Source: Neobacillus soli NBRC 102451
Lineage (GTDB): Bacteria; Bacillota; Bacilli; Bacillales; Cytobacillaceae
NCBI RefSeq assembly: GCF_001591665.1
Contig: NZ_BCVI01000034.1
Location: 1 to 33,696, forward strand
Length of the DNA: 33,696 nucleotides
Direction of reading: 5' to 3'
In this document: positions 31,925 through 33,696 of the stretch, one piece after another
How the letters are laid out: each line of letters starts with the position of its first letter
How positions within the stretch are numbered: position 1 is the stretch's first letter
Notes under the pieces: model-generated
The model's database searches: none
Seen by the model: only the letters and a program-made list of their open reading frames with translations
Told to the model about the DNA's origin: nothing
Translations under genes and position numbers: made by a program

Positions 31925-33058
31925 ATGAAAAAGTCATTTAGCCTATTCCCGCGCCAAATGGGCTTTTTCCCTTATATCTTTCTGATATATATCGCTTTTC
32001 CAGCCTTTTATTTAACAAAAGAAACAGGAATGAAGCAGCTCCTCGGCTATGGCATGTTGCTGCTTTTCCTGGTGACCTACCGCCAGCTCTATTTTCTTAT
32101 GGGAAAAAGAACATTCACTTCCTGGCTGGCCGTGCAAATGGCGATTGTATTTATCTTCAGTATCTTTTATGACATAAATTACATGTTTTTAGGGTTTTTT
32201 CCGGCGAACTTTATCGGCTGGTATCAGAATAAAACGGGTTTTCGCCGTGGATTAATTAGTTTAGTGATAGTTGAAATTCTTCCCTTCATTGTCCATATAA
32301 TTAGAACGAAAACATTCTTTACCCCGACAGAGCTTATTTACTTCGTTCCCTTCCTGATCATTATGCTGATTTCACCGTTTGGAATCCGTTCAATGAACCG
32401 CCGGATGGAGCTTGAAAAGAAGCTTGACCAGGCGAACCAGAAGATCGAAGAATTGGTAAAGCGCGAGGAGCGGGTCCGGATTGCTCGCGACCTTCATGAT
32501 ACGCTCGGCCATACGCTGTCCCTACTGACGTTAAAAAGTCAGCTTGTGCAACGGTTGACTGTGGTTGACCCGGAACGGGCGCGGCTTGAAGCAAGGGAAA
32601 TGGAAACCACCTCCCGTGCCGCGTTAAAGCAGGTGCGCGAGCTGGTCACCGATATGCGCACGGCCACCATCGCCGAGGAGCTCCTGCAGGTCCAGCAACT
32701 AGTACGGGCCGCGGGAATTACCTATCAGTACGAAGGCGCGGTTGATTTTTCAAGGATTTCCCCGTTTACACAAAATATCATCGGCATGTGTGTGCGTGAG
32801 GCGGCAACCAATATCGTCAAGCATAGCCGCGCCACCCACTGTTCGATTGCAATCAAGCTTTTTTCGGAAAAAATGAACATCGTCGTCCGCGATGATGGGA
32901 TGGGCGTTAGTAGTAATCAAGCCTTTGGGAATGGTTTGCGGGGGATGGAAGAGCGGCTTGCACTTGTTGACGGGGTTCTTACTCTATCAAACAATAATGG
33001 TGCCGTTTTAGAATTGACAGTTCCCATCATTAAAAAAGCAGGGAGTGCCGCGATATGA
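31925..33058 (+). CDS. Sensor histidine kinase, DesK/NarL-type HPK7 (YvfT-like)
   Basis: 377-residue membrane kinase. Four to five N-terminal helices (about 15-150) without a large outside domain are followed by a coiled coil (about 155-185), the HisKA_3 phosphoacceptor H191 in RIARDLHDTLGHTLS, and an HATPase domain with REAATNIVKHS (N-box), DDGMG and GNGLRGMEERL. Such intramembrane sensors often detect membrane-active compounds and control the adjacent ABC exporter. It starts 6 nt after the permease stop with only a weak SD and overlaps the regulator gene by 4 nt (ATGA). Confidence 0.92.
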   Translation: MKKSFSLFPRQMGFFPYIFLIYIAFPAFYLTKETGMKQLLGYGMLLLFLVTYRQLYFLMGKRTFTSWLAVQMAIVFIFSIFYDINYMFLGFFPANFIGWYQNKTGFRRGLISLVIVEILPFIVHIIRTKTFFTPTELIYFVPFLIIMLISPFGIRSMNRRMELEKKLDQANQKIEELVKREERVRIARDLHDTLGHTLSLLTLKSQLVQRLTVVDPERARLEAREMETTSRAALKQVRELVTDMRTATIAEELLQVQQLVRAAGITYQYEGAVDFSRISPFTQNIIGMCVREAATNIVKHSRATHCSIAIKLFSEKMNIVVRDDGMGVSSNQAFGNGLRGMEERLALVDGVLTLSNNNGAVLELTVPIIKKAGSAAI

Positions 33059-33657
33059 TAAGTTTATTTATTGCAGAAGATCAACGAATGTTATTGGGGG
33101 CGTTGGGCTCCTTACTTGATTTAGAGCAGGATATGAAGGTAATCGGCCAGGCGCTGAACGGGGAAGAAGCACTCACTTCTATTCTAAAGCTTGAGCCGGA
33201 TGTTTGCTTGATGGATATTGAAATGCCTGTCTTGAACGGGCTCGAGGTAGCGGAGGAACTCGCACGCCGCTCGGCTCCCAGCAAGGTCATTATCCTAACT
33301 ACGTTTGCCCGGCCTGGATACTTTGAACGCGCCGTAAAAATCGGCGTCCACGGGTACTTACTGAAGGATGGCGAGATAGATGAGCTGGCTGATGCGATTC
33401 GCAAGGTGATGGCAGGAAAACGGGTATTCAGCCCCGAGTTAACCTTTGATGTCATCCGCGAGGAAAATCCGCTGACGCCGAAAGAACAAGAGATTTTGAG
33501 ATTAGCAGCCTTAGGGAAAACAACCAAGGAAATCACTTCGGAGCTCTACCTTTCATCCGGCACAGTCCGTAACTATATCTCAGAAATCATCCATAAGCTA
33601 GATGCGAAGAATAGAACTGAGGCCGCTGCCATCGCCGGAAAAAAAGGCTGGATTTAG
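33055..33657 (+). CDS. Response regulator, NarL/LuxR family (YvfU-like)
   Basis: 200-residue transcription factor. The receiver domain has acidic E8/D9, phosphoacceptor D54 (CLMDIEMP), T82-T83 and K104. The C-terminal LuxR-type helix-turn-helix (about 136-195) reads LTPKEQEILRLAALGKTTKE and then SSGTVRNYISEIIHKL. It should be phosphorylated by the overlapping kinase and activate the operon, perhaps at the GATGACATT repeats at 30179-30210. Confidence 0.93.
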   Translation: MISLFIAEDQRMLLGALGSLLDLEQDMKVIGQALNGEEALTSILKLEPDVCLMDIEMPVLNGLEVAEELARRSAPSKVIILTTFARPGYFERAVKIGVHGYLLKDGEIDELADAIRKVMAGKRVFSPELTFDVIREENPLTPKEQEILRLAALGKTTKEITSELYLSSGTVRNYISEIIHKLDAKNRTEAAAIAGKKGWI

Positions 33658-33663
33658 CGCTGC

Positions 33664-33696
33664 AAAAGGTACCTTTTAATAGGGTGCCTTTTTATT
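33664..33696 (+). terminator. Terminator of the ABC/two-component operon
   Basis: AAAAGGTACC with GGGTGCCTTTTT (one mismatch) and a T-run at the edge of the window. Confidence 0.75.

Overview
The window looks like a chromosomal segment of a moderately low-GC, spore-forming Bacillaceae, most like the soil genus Neobacillus or a close relative. This placement is inference from content: Bacillus-type Shine-Dalgarno sites, frequent TTG starts, a Bacillus-type MhqR operator, a sigma-W promoter, a YvfRSTU-like transporter/two-component set and a nirK denitrification gene. There are no rRNA or tRNA genes, CRISPR arrays, phage genes or intact classical insertion sequences.

Layout. 1-1200: two secreted proteins on the minus strand (excalibur domain; SH3b domain). 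1370-5195: a DAACS symporter with a long structured leader, a degenerate-GGDEF/intact-EAL c-di-GMP phosphodiesterase and a YitT membrane protein. 5200-9400: a molybdopterin oxidoreductase bracketed by repeats, a SemiSWEET transporter, an MhqR-type controlled ring-cleaving dioxygenase and a small membrane protein. 9540-10562: a REP-associated tyrosine transposase (RAYT) flanked by its probable REP elements, preceded by a possible 50-codon ORF and overlapping the first codons of a truncated comM. 10555-17824: zupT, then the ribose locus rbsR-D-A-C-B with three identical operators, a terminator, and rbsK. 18296-21631: a membrane-anchored trypsin-like protease with an EF-hand tail, UDP-GlcNAc 2-epimerase and a small VOC metalloprotein. 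21747-24583: a His-rich repeat protein and xpaC-telA behind a sigma-W promoter. 24777-27510: a VanY-type carboxypeptidase, a c-di-GMP-I riboswitch driving an unrecognised 54-residue protein, copper nitrite reductase and a 48-residue acidic protein. 27562-27760: a DnaA-box cluster on a 21-bp lattice. 27920-33657: NagZ, then an ABC transporter with its DesK/NarL-type two-component pair.

Three things stand out. (1) A REP/RAYT system: 11 exact copies and one near copy of the 13-mer GGTGTCAGGCACC at ten loci, all between genes. The complete copies carry a second hairpin built on GGACA/TGTCC and a G-rich tail. The single RAYT sits between two complete copies and runs into a comM fragment that ends at one of them. 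(2) A c-di-GMP-I riboswitch, with an anti-SD/SD pair behind it, that controls a small orphan protein. (3) Eight or nine DnaA-box-like sequences spaced in multiples of 21 bp, far from any dnaA gene in this window.

Identifications rest on reading motifs by eye. No database search or folding program was run.
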